A stretch of 60,506 nucleotides of DNA. Origin: Streptomyces sp. ISL-98 (GTDB lineage Bacteria; Actinomycetota; Actinomycetes; Streptomycetales; Streptomycetaceae). Position 1 is the first letter of the stretch, and each line of letters opens with the position of its first letter. The notes beneath the pieces are model-generated. The model was not told the DNA's origin and did no database searches. It worked only from the letters and a program-made list of their open reading frames with translations. Shown piece after piece: positions 1-8,495 of the stretch. The DNA lies in the NCBI RefSeq assembly GCF_018614055.1, contig NZ_JAGGPB010000057.1, forward strand, positions 1-60,506, read 5' to 3'. A program made the position numbers and the translations under genes.

Positions 1-908
1 ACCAGGGAAAGGCCGTACTCGCGTACGAAGGTCTCCTGGGCATCGGCCAGCTCGGAGGCCGACAGCGGGTAGTGCGCACCGTTCTTACCGAGTACAGGCA
101 GGCCGGCGTTGGGCATGGCGGAGATCGGGACCCGCGAGTGGCGGGCCAGATAGCGCAGGTGCTCGCTCATCTCGGCCGGACCGGTGGCACAGTTCAGACC
201 GATCATGTCGATACCCAGCGGCTCCAGCGCGGTCAGCGCCGCCCCGATCTCCGAGCCCAGCAACATCGTGCCGGTGGTCTCGACCGTCACGGAGCAGATC
301 AGGGGGACGCTGATACCGGCGACGTCCATGGCGCGGCGGGCCCCGATGATCGCGGACTTGGTCTGGAGCAGGTCCTGGGTGGTCTCCACCAGGAGTGCGT
401 CCGCGCCGCCGGCGAGCATGCCTTCGGCGTTCTGCTGGTAGGCGTCGCGCAGCGTGACGTACGGGGCGTGGCCCAGGGTCGGCAGCTTGGTGCCGGGGCC
501 CATCGAGCCCAGCACCCACCGCTGGCGGCCGTCCTTGGCCGCGAACTCGTCGGCGACCTCGCGGGCGATGCGGGCGCCGGACTCGGAGAGCTCGAAGTTC
601 CGCTCGGGGATGTCGTACTCGGCCAGGGCGGCGAAGTTCGCGCCGAAGGTGTTGGTCTCGACGCAGTCGACGCCGACCGCGAAGTACTCCTCGTGGACGG
701 TGCGCACGATGTCGGGGCGGGTGATGTTGAGGATCTCGTTGCAGCCTTCGAGGTTTTCGAAGTCCTCAAGGCTGGGGTCCTGCGCCTGAAGCATCGTGCC
801 CATGGCGCCGTCCGCCACCACGACTCGGCTGGCGAGTGCTTCGCGGAGGGCGTCTGCGCGGCTGCTATGAGCAGTCTTGGAGGTCGGCGGGGTCGGCAAC
901 GAGGCCAT
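1..908 (-). CDS. metH: Methionine synthase, cobalamin-dependent (N-terminal part, runs off the window)
   Basis: This is the first 302 codons of the cobalamin-dependent enzyme that moves a methyl group from 5-methyltetrahydrofolate to homocysteine in the cytoplasm. Translation from the ATG at 908 gives a Streptomyces-type leader (MASLPTPPTSKTAHSSRADA), then the homocysteine-binding barrel: VVADGAMGTMLQ (about residues 33-44), FENLEGCNEILN, VETNTFGAN, and GLNCATGP with the first zinc-binding cysteine. Later domains (pterin, cobalamin, reactivation) lie outside the window. AGGGAG lies about 8 nt before the ATG. The gene diverges from gylR across a 206-nt gap. I saw no cobalamin riboswitch box in that gap. 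No frameshift is visible. Confidence 0.95.
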   Translation of the reverse strand, partial: MASLPTPPTSKTAHSSRADALREALASRVVVADGAMGTMLQAQDPSLEDFENLEGCNEILNITRPDIVRTVHEEYFAVGVDCVETNTFGANFAALAEYDIPERNFELSESGARIAREVADEFAAKDGRQRWVLGSMGPGTKLPTLGHAPYVTLRDAYQQNAEGMLAGGADALLVETTQDLLQTKSAIIGARRAMDVAGISVPLICSVTVETTGTMLLGSEIGAALTALEPLGIDMIGLNCATGPAEMSEHLRYLARHSRVPISAMPNAGLPVLGKNGAHYPLSASELADAQETFVREYGLSL

Positions 909-1048
909 GGATGTGCTCCCTGGAGTGCGACGGCTGTCGGCTTTGCGGCTTCCCGGCGGAAGGCGCACATCGCCAGCGTAGCCGTGCAGAGGCGCACGGC
1001 GTGAAGGCGTCCCACGAGGCGGACGGGGGGCGCACGGACCCGCATCCG

Positions 1049-1094
1049 GTGACGCCAGGTCGACATGAACCGATAGTGTTCAGCATTGTCGAAC
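1049..1094 (+). promoter_or_regulatory. Probable gylR promoter with IclR-type operator
   Basis: A TAGTGT -10-like hexamer lies at 1074-1079, with GTGACG at 1049-1054 as a possible -35 (19-nt spacer). An imperfect inverted repeat with GTTC/GAAC ends spans 1078-1094 and overlaps the expected transcription start. Its right part, GCATTGTCGAAC (1083-1094), recurs exactly at 1985-1996 in front of glpF. One repressor, most likely GylR itself, would therefore control both units. The hexamers are inferred; the shared 12-mer is seen directly. Confidence 0.55.
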
Positions 1095-1114
1095 CAAGGT
1101 GGAGGTAGCCGAGC

Positions 1115-1879
1115 GTGGCGAAGAATATCCAGTCGCTCGAGCGGGCGGCAGCGATGCTGCGCCTGCTCGCCGGCGGCGAGCGCAGGCTCGGCCTGTCCGA
1201 GGTCGCCTCGTCGCTCGGCCTCGCCAAGGGTACTGCGCACGGCATTCTGCGCACCCTGCAGGCGGAGGGCTTTGTCGAGCAGGACCCCGCGTCCGGCCGC
1301 TATCAGCTGGGCGCCGAGCTGCTGCGCCTCGGCAGCACCTATCTGGACGTGCACGAGCTTCGCGCCCGCGCGCTCGTGTGGACCGACGACCTGGCCCGCT
1401 CCAGCGGCGAGAGCGTCTATCTGGGCGTACTGCACCAGAAGGGCGTACTGATCGTCCACCACGTCTTCCGCCCGGACGACAGCCGCCAGGTCCTCGAAGT
1501 GGGCGCCATGCAGCCGCTGCACTCCTCCGCCCTCGGCAAGGTGCTCTCCGCGTACGACCCGGTGGCGCACAACGAGGCCCTGGAGAACGAACGCAAGGCC
1601 TTCACCCCGCGCACGATCACGGGCACGGAGGACTTCGAGGCGGTGCTCGACCTGGCCCGGGCGCGCGGCTGGGCCGCCGACGTGGAGGAGACCTGGGACG
1701 GCGTGGCCTCCCTCGCCGCGCCCATCCACGACCGGCGGCGGATGCCCGTCGGCGCGGTCGGCATCACCGGCGCGGTGGAGCGGGTCTGCGACGGCGGAGA
1801 GCTCCGCCCGGAGCTGATCGCGGCCGTACGGGACTGCGCCCGCGCGGTTTCCCGGGATCTGGGCGCCGGGCGCTTCTGA
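1115..1879 (+). CDS. gylR: IclR-family repressor of the glycerol operon
   Basis: A 254-residue IclR-family regulator. The N-terminal winged helix-turn-helix reads SLERAAAMLRLLAGGERRLG, then LGLAKGTAHGILRTLQAEGF (about residues 8-52). The C-terminal effector domain includes LHSSALGKVLSAY and IHDRRRMPVGAVG. The GTG start at 1115 follows GGAGG at 1101-1105. Placement directly upstream of and co-directional with glpFKD, and the sequence itself, match the Streptomyces glycerol regulator GylR, which is known to be relieved by glycerol-3-phosphate. Twin operator-like motifs before gylR and glpF fit autoregulation plus operon repression. Confidence 0.93.
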   Translation: MAKNIQSLERAAAMLRLLAGGERRLGLSEVASSLGLAKGTAHGILRTLQAEGFVEQDPASGRYQLGAELLRLGSTYLDVHELRARALVWTDDLARSSGESVYLGVLHQKGVLIVHHVFRPDDSRQVLEVGAMQPLHSSALGKVLSAYDPVAHNEALENERKAFTPRTITGTEDFEAVLDLARARGWAADVEETWDGVASLAAPIHDRRRMPVGAVGITGAVERVCDGGELRPELIAAVRDCARAVSRDLGAGRF

Positions 1880-1972
1880 GGCGCCTTCCGGCACCTCCTG
1901 TCACGCTGGTAACGATGCGGATACCGGCCCTCGGAACTCTTGACGTGTGTGTTTACCGGGGGCAAAACTGCC

Positions 1973-2021
1973 GTTCATCGGTCGGCATTGTCGAACACCT
2001 AACGGCAATACACGCTAGAGT
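1973..2021 (+). promoter_or_regulatory. glpFKD promoter region with GylR-type operator
   Basis: GTTC at 1973-1976 and the 12-mer GCATTGTCGAAC at 1985-1996 form a spaced inverted repeat (GTTC...GAAC). A -10-like TAGAGT at 2016-2021 follows, so the operator covers the expected -35 region; no good -35 hexamer is visible there. A second weaker candidate, TTGACG (1940-1945) with AAAACT (1964-1969), lies just upstream. The transcript would have a leader of about 100 nt before the glpF GTG. Position and motif sharing argue for repression by GylR. Confidence 0.5.
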
Positions 2022-2125
2022 GTGGCAACGCCAAGGGACCGGCTAGGCCCTCATCGAGGGCGCGGACCACCCGGAGGGACCCGGGGTTCGCCTTTCCCCT
2101 GGAACGAAGGACAAAGGAGTCGCGG

Positions 2126-2917
2126 GTGTCCAGCTCCGACATCTTCATCGGCGAGATCATTGGTACCGCCGTGCTCATCCTGCTCGGCGCCGGCGTTGTC
2201 GCCGCCGTAGTACTCAAGCGCTCGAAGGCGCAGAACGCAGGCTGGCTCGCCATCACCTTCGGGTGGGGCTTCGCCGTCCTGACCGCCGTCTACATGACCG
2301 GCAGCCTCTCCGGCGCTCACCTCAACCCGGCCGTCACGGTCGGCATCGCGATCAAGGACGGGGACTGGAAGAACGTTCCAGTCTACTTCGCAGGCCAGCT
2401 CCTCGGCGCAATGATCGGCGCGTCCCTGGTCTGGATCGCCTACTACGGCCAGTTCCACGCGCACCTCAACGATCCCGACATCGTGGGCGACCCGGCCGAG
2501 AAGGCCATCGAGGGCCCGCACGACGAGGCGAAGAGCCACGCCGGCCCCGTCCTCGGCATCTTCTCGACCGGCCCGGAGATCCGGAACGTCTGGCAGAACC
2601 TCGCCACTGAGATCATCGGCACCCTCGTGCTGGTCCTGGCTGTGCTCACCCAGGGCCTCAACGACAGTGGCAAGGGCCTCGGCGCAGTCGGCGGCCTGAT
2701 GGTCGCTCTCGTCGTCGTCGGCATCGGCCTCTCGCTCGGTGGCCCGACCGGTTACGCGATCAACCCGGCCCGCGACCTGGGCCCGCGCATCGTGCACGCC
2801 CTGCTCCCGCTGCCGAACAAGGGCGGCTCCGACTGGAGCTACGCCTGGATCCCCGTCGTCGGACCGCTGGCAGGCGGAGCGCTCGCCGCGGGTATCTACA
2901 ACATCGCGTTTGCCTGA
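2126..2917 (+). CDS. glpF: Glycerol uptake facilitator (aquaglyceroporin)
   Basis: A 263-residue MIP-family membrane channel that admits glycerol by facilitated diffusion. Both pore NPA boxes are present: HLNPAVTV (NPA at residues 67-69) and AINPARDLGPR (N at about 213). The aspartate after the second box is typical of glycerol facilitators rather than strict water channels. Six hydrophobic helices surround the two half-helices. An insert of about 30 hydrophilic residues (roughly 115-145) lies in one loop. The GTG start follows AAAGGAG at 2113-2119. It is the first gene of the operon with glpK (39-nt gap) and glpD. Confidence 0.95.
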   Translation: MSSSDIFIGEIIGTAVLILLGAGVVAAVVLKRSKAQNAGWLAITFGWGFAVLTAVYMTGSLSGAHLNPAVTVGIAIKDGDWKNVPVYFAGQLLGAMIGASLVWIAYYGQFHAHLNDPDIVGDPAEKAIEGPHDEAKSHAGPVLGIFSTGPEIRNVWQNLATEIIGTLVLVLAVLTQGLNDSGKGLGAVGGLMVALVVVGIGLSLGGPTGYAINPARDLGPRIVHALLPLPNKGGSDWSYAWIPVVGPLAGGALAAGIYNIAFA

Positions 2918-2956
2918 GCCGACCGGCCGACCCTCTAGACCTTCCGGGAGCACACC

Positions 2957-4492
2957 GTGACCGACGCACACACCACCGGCCCGTTCATCGCGGCCATTGA
3001 CCAGGGCACCACTTCCAGCCGCTGCATCGTCTTCGACACCGACGGCCGCATCGTCGCCGTCGACCAGAAGGAGCACGAGCAGATCTTCCCGAAGCCGGGC
3101 TGGGTGGAGCACAACGCCGCCGAGATCTGGACCAACGTCCAGGAAGTCGTGGACAGCGCCATCGCGAAGGCCGGCATCACCGCCGCCGACGTGAAGGCCA
3201 TCGGCATCACCAACCAGCGCGAGACCACTCTGCTCTGGGACAAGAACACCGGTGAGCCCGTCCACAACGCCATCGTCTGGCAGGACACCCGCACCGACGC
3301 GCTCTGCAAGGAGCTCGGCCGCAACGTCGGCCAGGACCGCTTCCGCCGCGAGACCGGTCTGCCGCTCGCGTCGTACTTCGCAGGACCCAAGGCCCGCTGG
3401 CTGCTCGACAACGTCGAGGGCCTGCGGGAGCGCGCCGAGGCCGGCGACATCCTCTTCGGCACCATGGACTCCTGGGTCATCTGGAACCTGACGGGCGGCG
3501 TCGACGGCGGCGTCCACGTCACCGACGTCACCAACGCGTCGCGCACCATGCTGATGAACCTGCACACCCTGGAGTGGGACGACAAGATCCTCCAGTCGAT
3601 GGAGGTCCCGGCGGCCATGCTGCCGGAGATCCGTTCCTCCGCCGAGGTGTACGGCGTGGCCAAGTCCGGCGCACTGGCGGGCGTTCCCGTCGCATCCGCG
3701 CTGGGTGACCAGCAGGCGGCGCTGTTCGGCCAGACCTGCTTCGCCGAGGGCGAGGCCAAGTCGACGTACGGCACCGGCACTTTCATGCTGATGAACACCG
3801 GTCACGAGCCCGTCAACTCGTACAACGGCCTGCTGACGACCGTCGGCTACCGGATCGGTGACCAGGCCCCCGTCTACGCCCTCGAGGGCTCGATCGCCGT
3901 CACCGGCTCGCTCGTCCAGTGGATGCGCGACCAGATGGGCCTGATCAAGTCCGCGGCCGAGATCGAGACCCTGGCCTCCTCCGTCGAGGACAACGGCGGC
4001 GCGTACTTCGTGCCCGCCTTCTCCGGCCTGTTCGCCCCGTACTGGCGCTCCGACGCCCGCGGTGTGATCGCCGGTCTCACCCGGTACGTCACCAAGGCGC
4101 ACATCGCCCGTGCCGTCCTGGAGGCCACCGCCTGGCAGACCCGTGAGATCACCGACGCCATGACCAAGGACTCCGGCGTCGAGCTGGCCGCCCTCAAGGT
4201 CGACGGCGGCATGACCTCCAACAACCTGCTGATGCAGACGCTCTCGGACTTCCTGGACGCACCGGTCGTGCGCCCCATGGTCGCCGAGACCACCTGCCTC
4301 GGCGCCGCCTACGCCGCCGGCCTGGCCGTCGGCTACTGGCCGGACACCGACGCGCTGCGCGCCAACTGGCGCCGGGCCGCCGAGTGGACACCCCACATGG
4401 ACGCGGACACCCGCGACCGCGAGTACAAGAGCTGGCTCAAGGCCGTCGAGCGGACCATGGGCTGGCTCGAAGACGACTCTGACGAGGAGTAA
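2957..4492 (+). CDS. glpK: Glycerol kinase
   Basis: A 511-residue FGGY-family kinase that phosphorylates glycerol to sn-glycerol-3-phosphate and so traps it in the cell. Visible motifs are AIDQGTTSSR (ATP phosphate loop, residues 13-22), WVEHNAAEIW, TNQRETTLLWD, the substrate region WQDTRTDALC, GDQQAALFGQ, YGTGTF, FSGLFAPYW and the C-terminal LKVDGGMTSNN. Length matches the family. The GTG start follows GGGAG. It sits between glpF and glpD and lies 6 nt before glpD, so the three genes are surely co-transcribed. Confidence 0.97.
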   Translation: MTDAHTTGPFIAAIDQGTTSSRCIVFDTDGRIVAVDQKEHEQIFPKPGWVEHNAAEIWTNVQEVVDSAIAKAGITAADVKAIGITNQRETTLLWDKNTGEPVHNAIVWQDTRTDALCKELGRNVGQDRFRRETGLPLASYFAGPKARWLLDNVEGLRERAEAGDILFGTMDSWVIWNLTGGVDGGVHVTDVTNASRTMLMNLHTLEWDDKILQSMEVPAAMLPEIRSSAEVYGVAKSGALAGVPVASALGDQQAALFGQTCFAEGEAKSTYGTGTFMLMNTGHEPVNSYNGLLTTVGYRIGDQAPVYALEGSIAVTGSLVQWMRDQMGLIKSAAEIETLASSVEDNGGAYFVPAFSGLFAPYWRSDARGVIAGLTRYVTKAHIARAVLEATAWQTREITDAMTKDSGVELAALKVDGGMTSNNLLMQTLSDFLDAPVVRPMVAETTCLGAAYAAGLAVGYWPDTDALRANWRRAAEWTPHMDADTRDREYKSWLKAVERTMGWLEDDSDEE

Positions 4493-4498
4493 TCAACA

Positions 4499-6109
4499 AT
4501 GAGCACCCTGCAGAGCGTCCCGGCACTCGGGACGCACCCGGCTGACGGTTCGACTGCGAGCCGGGCCGAGACCCGGGAGCAGCTTTCCAAGGCGACGTAC
4601 GACCTCCTGGTGATCGGCGGCGGCATCCTGGGCATCTCCACTGCCTGGCACGCCGCGCAGTCGGGACTGCGGGTGGCCCTGGTGGACGCCGGCGACTTCG
4701 CCGGCGCCACCTCCTCCGCCTCCTCCAAGCTGCTCCACGGCGGACTGCGCTACCTGCAGACCGGCGCGGTCAGGCTGGTCGCGGAGAACCACTTCGAGCG
4801 CCGGGCCGTGTCGCGCGACGTCGCGCCGCACCTGGCCAACCCGCTCACCTTCTACCTGCCCGTGTACAAGGGCGGTCCGCACGGCGCGGCCAAGCTCGGT
4901 GCGGGCGTCTTCGCCTACTCCGCGCTGTCCGCCTTCGGTGACGGCGTCGGCCATGTCATCAGCCCGGCGAAGGCCGCGCGTGAGGTGCCGGAGCTCCGTA
5001 CGGACAACCTCAAGGCCGTTGCCGTGTACGGCGACGACCAGATGAACGACTCGCGCATGGCGCTGATGACGGTCCGTGCGGCCGTCGCGTCCGGCGCGAC
5101 CGTTCTCAACCACGCCGAGGTCACGGGCCTGCGCTTCACCAACGGCCGGGTCACCGGCGCCGAGCTCAAGGACCGCCTGGACGGTTCTGAGTTCGGAGTG
5201 ACGGCACGGCTGGTCCTCAATGCCACCGGGCCGTGGGTCGACCACCTGCGCAAGCTGGAGGACCCGAACTCGGCCCCCTCCATCCGCCTCTCCAAGGGTG
5301 CGCACCTGGTCCTCAAGCGCACCGCCCCCTGGCGGGCGGCGCTGGCCACGCCGATCGACAAGTACCGCATCACCTTCGCACTGCCGTGGGAGGACCAGCT
5401 CCTGCTGGGTACGACCGACGAGGAGTACGAGGGCGATCCTGCGGACGTCGCCGTCAACGAGAAGGACATCGCCCAGATCCTGGACGAGGCCGCCTTCTCG
5501 ATCCGCGACCAGCAGCTGTCCCGTGACCTGATCACGTACTCCTTCGCGGGTCTGCGGGTGCTGCCCGGCGGCCCCGGGGACACCTCGAAGGCCAAGCGCG
5601 AGACGGTCGTCACCGAAGGCCGCGGCGGCATGCTGTCGGTCGCGGGCGGCAAGTGGACGACGTTCCGTCACATCGGCCGCACGGTCATGAACAAGCTCGC
5701 CGCCCTGCCCGGCCACCCGCTGGGCGAGGACATGGAGCCGATCTCGCAGCTGCCCAAGAAGCTTCCGCTGCCGGGCATAGCAAACCCGAACGCGGTCGCC
5801 CACCGGCTGCTCGTCGACGGCGGTACGCCGGGCCCGCGGATGGCCGCGGACACCGCGCGCCACCTGGCCACGCACTACGGCTCGCTGTCGTTCGACATCG
5901 CGCGCCTGGCCAACGACGACCCGGCGCTGGCCGAGCGCATCCACCCGGACGCGCCGGAGATCTGGGCGCAGGTCGTGTACGCCCGTGACCACGAGTGGGC
6001 GGAGACGGCGGACGACGTACTGCGCCGCCGTACGACGCTGACGATCCGGGGCCTGGCCACGGACGACGTCCGCACCAAGGTCGAGGACATCCTGGGCAAG
6101 AAGGCCTGA
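4499..6109 (+). CDS. glpD: Aerobic glycerol-3-phosphate dehydrogenase (FAD)
   Basis: A 536-residue flavoprotein that oxidises glycerol-3-phosphate to dihydroxyacetone phosphate and passes electrons to the quinone pool at the membrane. The dinucleotide motif is DLLVIGGGILG (about residues 35-45), followed by SSKLLHGGLRYLQ, the substrate region LVLNATGPWVDHL, and GLRVLPGG. The C-terminal DAO_C domain runs from about 400. The ATG lies 6 nt after the glpK stop, with its ribosome site (GAGGAG) inside the end of glpK. It is last in the operon and is followed by a strong terminator. Confidence 0.96.
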   Translation: MSTLQSVPALGTHPADGSTASRAETREQLSKATYDLLVIGGGILGISTAWHAAQSGLRVALVDAGDFAGATSSASSKLLHGGLRYLQTGAVRLVAENHFERRAVSRDVAPHLANPLTFYLPVYKGGPHGAAKLGAGVFAYSALSAFGDGVGHVISPAKAAREVPELRTDNLKAVAVYGDDQMNDSRMALMTVRAAVASGATVLNHAEVTGLRFTNGRVTGAELKDRLDGSEFGVTARLVLNATGPWVDHLRKLEDPNSAPSIRLSKGAHLVLKRTAPWRAALATPIDKYRITFALPWEDQLLLGTTDEEYEGDPADVAVNEKDIAQILDEAAFSIRDQQLSRDLITYSFAGLRVLPGGPGDTSKAKRETVVTEGRGGMLSVAGGKWTTFRHIGRTVMNKLAALPGHPLGEDMEPISQLPKKLPLPGIANPNAVAHRLLVDGGTPGPRMAADTARHLATHYGSLSFDIARLANDDPALAERIHPDAPEIWAQVVYARDHEWAETADDVLRRRTTLTIRGLATDDVRTKVEDILGKKA

Positions 6110-6132
6110 CAGAAGTAACGGACAGCAGCACG

Positions 6133-6161
6133 GCAACCCCCGGCAGATTGCCGGGGGTTGC
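6133..6161 (+). terminator. Terminator of the glp operon
   Basis: A perfect 13-bp stem (6133-6145 with 6149-6161, arm GCAACCCCCGGCA) with a 3-nt loop begins 24 nt after the glpD stop. The 3' side has no long T run, as is common in Streptomyces. Confidence 0.9.
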
Positions 6162-6228
6162 GGTGTTCCCACGCGGTGTTCTCATAATCTGGCGCGATTG
6201 ATCGGATGTCTGGATCTGGAGGACCGCC

Positions 6229-6900
6229 ATGGCCGTCACCGACGAGGCGATCGAGAAGATCAAGGAAATGATCGTCTCGGGAAGCCTGCGCCCCGGCGAC
6301 CGCCTCCCCAAGGAGAGCGAGCTCGCCGCCGAGCTCGGCCTCTCCCGCAATTCGCTGCGCGAGGCGGTGCGCGCCCTGTCGCTGATTCGCATTCTCGATG
6401 TCCGCCAGGGCGACGGTACGTACGTCACCAGCCTCGATCCGCAGGTTCTGCTCGAAGCGATGAGCTTCGTGGTGGACTTCCACCGGGACGACACCGTGCT
6501 GGAGTTCCTCGCCGTACGCCGCATCCTGGAGCCGGCCGCCACCGCAATGGCCTGCGCCAGGATCAGTGACGCGGAACTGGACGCGCTGAACGCCCGGTTG
6601 GACGTTCTCGGATCGCATCCGTCCGTCGAGGAGCTGGTCGCGGGCGACCTCGAATTCCACCGCACCATCGTCCGGAGCTCCGGCAACTCGGTGCTGTGCT
6701 CCCTCCTTGACGGGCTCTCCGGGCCGGCCACCCGGGCGCGCATCTGGCGCGGTCTGGCCCGGGACGACGCGGTCGGCCGCACCCTGCACGAGCACCGGGC
6801 GATCCTCTCCGCACTGCGCGACCGGGACGCCGAGGCGGCCAGGTCGTGGGCGACGGTGCACATCGCGAGCGTCGAGCAGTGGCTGCGGTCGACGCTGTAG
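6229..6900 (+). CDS. FadR/GntR-family transcriptional regulator
   Basis: A 223-residue regulator. The winged helix-turn-helix reads IVSGSLRPGDRLPKESELA then LSRNSLREAVRALSLI (about residues 14-60) and ends in VRQGDGTYVTS, typical of GntR proteins. The C-terminal FCD domain carries the metal/ligand positions RRILEPAATAMA, LEFHRTIVRSSGN and LHEHRAILSAL, including the conserved D-x3-H (GDLEFH) and a later H. GGAGG lies 6 nt before the ATG; CATAAT at 6183-6188 may be its -10. It follows the glp terminator, so it is a separate unit. The ligand is unknown; a small carboxylate would fit the FCD type. Confidence 0.88.
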   Translation: MAVTDEAIEKIKEMIVSGSLRPGDRLPKESELAAELGLSRNSLREAVRALSLIRILDVRQGDGTYVTSLDPQVLLEAMSFVVDFHRDDTVLEFLAVRRILEPAATAMACARISDAELDALNARLDVLGSHPSVEELVAGDLEFHRTIVRSSGNSVLCSLLDGLSGPATRARIWRGLARDDAVGRTLHEHRAILSALRDRDAEAARSWATVHIASVEQWLRSTL

Positions 6901-7082
6901 GTGGTCGGGGCGGTAGGTGGTCGGGTCTCTGCTCGTATCGCTCCGGCTCGCTCCGCCGGGCGCATCTCGAATGAATCGGCGGTCGCAGGGCACGCTTCCC
7001 GCGTGCGCATCCGGCGTCACCGCATGTGGTGGAAGCCTTAAGGTTGGTGCGTGTACAAGGGAACTTCGAAAGGGGGCACTGG

Positions 7083-8096
7083 GTGATCGAGCTCGAGGGG
7101 GTTCCCGAGCTGATCGACCCGGTCATGGTGGCCGCGTTCGAGGGCTGGAACGACGCCGGTGACGCCGCCTCCACCGCGGTCGCGCATCTCGACCGGGAGT
7201 GGAAGGGCGAGGTCTTCGCCGCGCTCGACGCCGAGGACTACTACGACTTCCAGGTCAACCGGCCCACGGTGTTCCTGGACGGCGGAGTCCGCAAGATCAC
7301 CTGGCCCACCACGCGGCTTTCCGTGGTGCGGATCGGCGGCGACAAGCCCCGTGACCTCGTACTGGTCCGCGGAATCGAGCCGTCCATGCGCTGGCGCTCG
7401 TACTGCAACGAGATCCTCGGCTTCGCCCATGAGCTGGGCGTAGAGATGATCGTCATCCTGGGCGCGCTGCTCGGCGACACCCCGCACACCCGGCCCGTGC
7501 CGGTCAGCGGTGTGACGTCGGACCCGGATCTGGCGCGGACCATGGATCTGGAGGAGACCAGGTACGAAGGCCCGACGGGCATCGTCGGGATCCTTCAGGA
7601 GGCCTGCACGCACGCGGGCGTACCGGCGGTGAGCCTGTGGGCCGCCGTGCCGCACTACGTCTCGCAGCCGCCGAACCCCAAGGCGACGCTCGCGCTCCTC
7701 AACCGCCTCGAAGACCTCATCGATCTGCGGATCCCGCTGGGCGAACTGCCGGAGGACGCGCGGGCATGGCAGGTCGGCGTGGACCAACTGGCCGCGGAGG
7801 ACAGCGAGGTGGCGGAGTACGTGCAGTCGCTGGAGGAGGCGCGGGACACCGCGGAGCTTCCGGAGGCCTCGGGCGAGGCCATCGCGCGCGAGTTCGAGCG
7901 GTATCTGCGCAGGCGCGACGGCGGTCCTGGCGCGGGGCCCGGTGCCGGTCCCGGTCATGCCACAGACGGCGGCGAGGGCAGCGGTTCGTATCTGCGCGAC
8001 ACGTCGGGCGGCCGTGCGCGGCCTCCGAAGCCGCCGCGGGCGGAGCCCGAGCCTCCGGAGAGTGCGGACGGGACGGAAGACTCCCCGGAGGAGTAG
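7083..8096 (+). CDS. parJ: PAC2-family protein, probable ParJ
   Basis: A 337-residue PAC2-family protein. The core runs IELEGVPELIDPVMVAAFEG (start), GWNDAGDAA, VFLDGGVRKITWP, RGIEPSMRWRSY, MIVILGALLGDTPHTRP, SLWAAVPHYVSQ. The last 60 residues are low-complexity (Gly/Pro/Arg then acidic). I recall the S. coelicolor orthologue SCO1662 as ParJ, which affects ParA polymerisation and chromosome segregation during sporulation; the neighbouring genes here support that identity. I chose GTG 7083 because AAAGGGGG (7070-7077 region) lies 5-6 nt before it; an in-frame GTG at 7026 would add 19 residues without a ribosome site. Confidence 0.75.
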   Translation: MIELEGVPELIDPVMVAAFEGWNDAGDAASTAVAHLDREWKGEVFAALDAEDYYDFQVNRPTVFLDGGVRKITWPTTRLSVVRIGGDKPRDLVLVRGIEPSMRWRSYCNEILGFAHELGVEMIVILGALLGDTPHTRPVPVSGVTSDPDLARTMDLEETRYEGPTGIVGILQEACTHAGVPAVSLWAAVPHYVSQPPNPKATLALLNRLEDLIDLRIPLGELPEDARAWQVGVDQLAAEDSEVAEYVQSLEEARDTAELPEASGEAIAREFERYLRRRDGGPGAGPGAGPGHATDGGEGSGSYLRDTSGGRARPPKPPRAEPEPPESADGTEDSPEE

Positions 8097-8176
8097 CGCG
8101 GGAAGCAGCGGCAGGGAGCGGGGCGGTGCCATGGGGCGCCGCCCCGCAGTCATGGAAAGTCCTGGATTCCTTCGCT

Positions 8177-8206
8177 TGACCTGATAGCCACCTGGGCGTT
8201 ATATAG
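8177..8206 (+). promoter_or_regulatory. Orphan promoter-like element in an A/T-rich patch
   Basis: TTGACC (8177-8182) and TATATA (8201-8206) are separated by 18 nt, close to a vegetative promoter. No gene follows on the plus strand for over 6 kb, so it may drive a short untranslated RNA, may be a remnant, or may be chance in an A/T-rich patch. Confidence 0.3.
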
Positions 8207-8366
8207 GCATATACGTCGTAAACATAGGGCGTAAAGATACCTTCGCCGGCAACGGATCGAAGGTCACGTGATAGCGGCAGGCAGTACGTCCCCGCCCTGG
8301 TAGCGCGTGCCCTTCTGCTCTGCCACCATCGGCCGCGAGGCGCGCCGGGCGGCGCGGCGCGTCCTC

Positions 8367-8420
8367 GCTTCAGGCTGGCTGTGCTTCAGGTTGGCTGTGA
8401 CGGCTTCAGGTTGGCTGTGA
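8367..8420. repeat. Three tandem copies of a 16-20 nt unit
   Basis: The unit GCTTCAGGTTGGCTGTGA occurs at 8383-8400 and 8403-8420, with a slightly diverged and shorter copy (GCTTCAGGCTGGCTGT) at 8367-8382. It lies just downstream of the GH31 gene terminator. It is non-coding as far as I can see. Confidence 0.85.
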
Positions 8421-8446
8421 GGCGCCAAGTGCCTTCACGGCGCAGT

Positions 8447-8479
8447 GGGCGCCGGGCCGAAGGAGCCCGCCCGGCGCCC
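8447..8479 (-). terminator. Terminator of the GH31 glycosidase gene
   Basis: A perfect 11-bp stem (8447-8457 with 8469-8479, arm GGGCGCCGGGC) and an 11-nt loop, starting 16 nt after the GH31 stop on the minus strand. Confidence 0.75.
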
Positions 8480-8495
8480 GCCTTGCCCGGTCCTG

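Larger units (their letters stand above)
8097..8495. other. 399-nt gene-free stretch between parJ and the GH31 gene
   Basis: No open frame here has credible coding features. It holds an unusually A/T-rich patch (about 8198-8240) with a promoter-like element, a tandem repeat (8367-8420) and the terminator of the GH31 gene (8447-8479). The remainder shows nothing I recognise. It is the left junction of the segment that I believe was inserted relative to S. coelicolor. Confidence 0.6.

Noticed and set aside
909..1048. Possible cobalamin or SAM riboswitch upstream of metH
   Set aside because: No B12-box or SAM-box sequence could be read in the gap on the minus strand; covariance-model search would be needed to claim one.
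2051..4396. Very long open frame (781 codons) on the minus strand across glpF-glpK
   Set aside because: It is antisense to two clear genes, has the composition expected from a GC-rich shadow frame, and matches no family.
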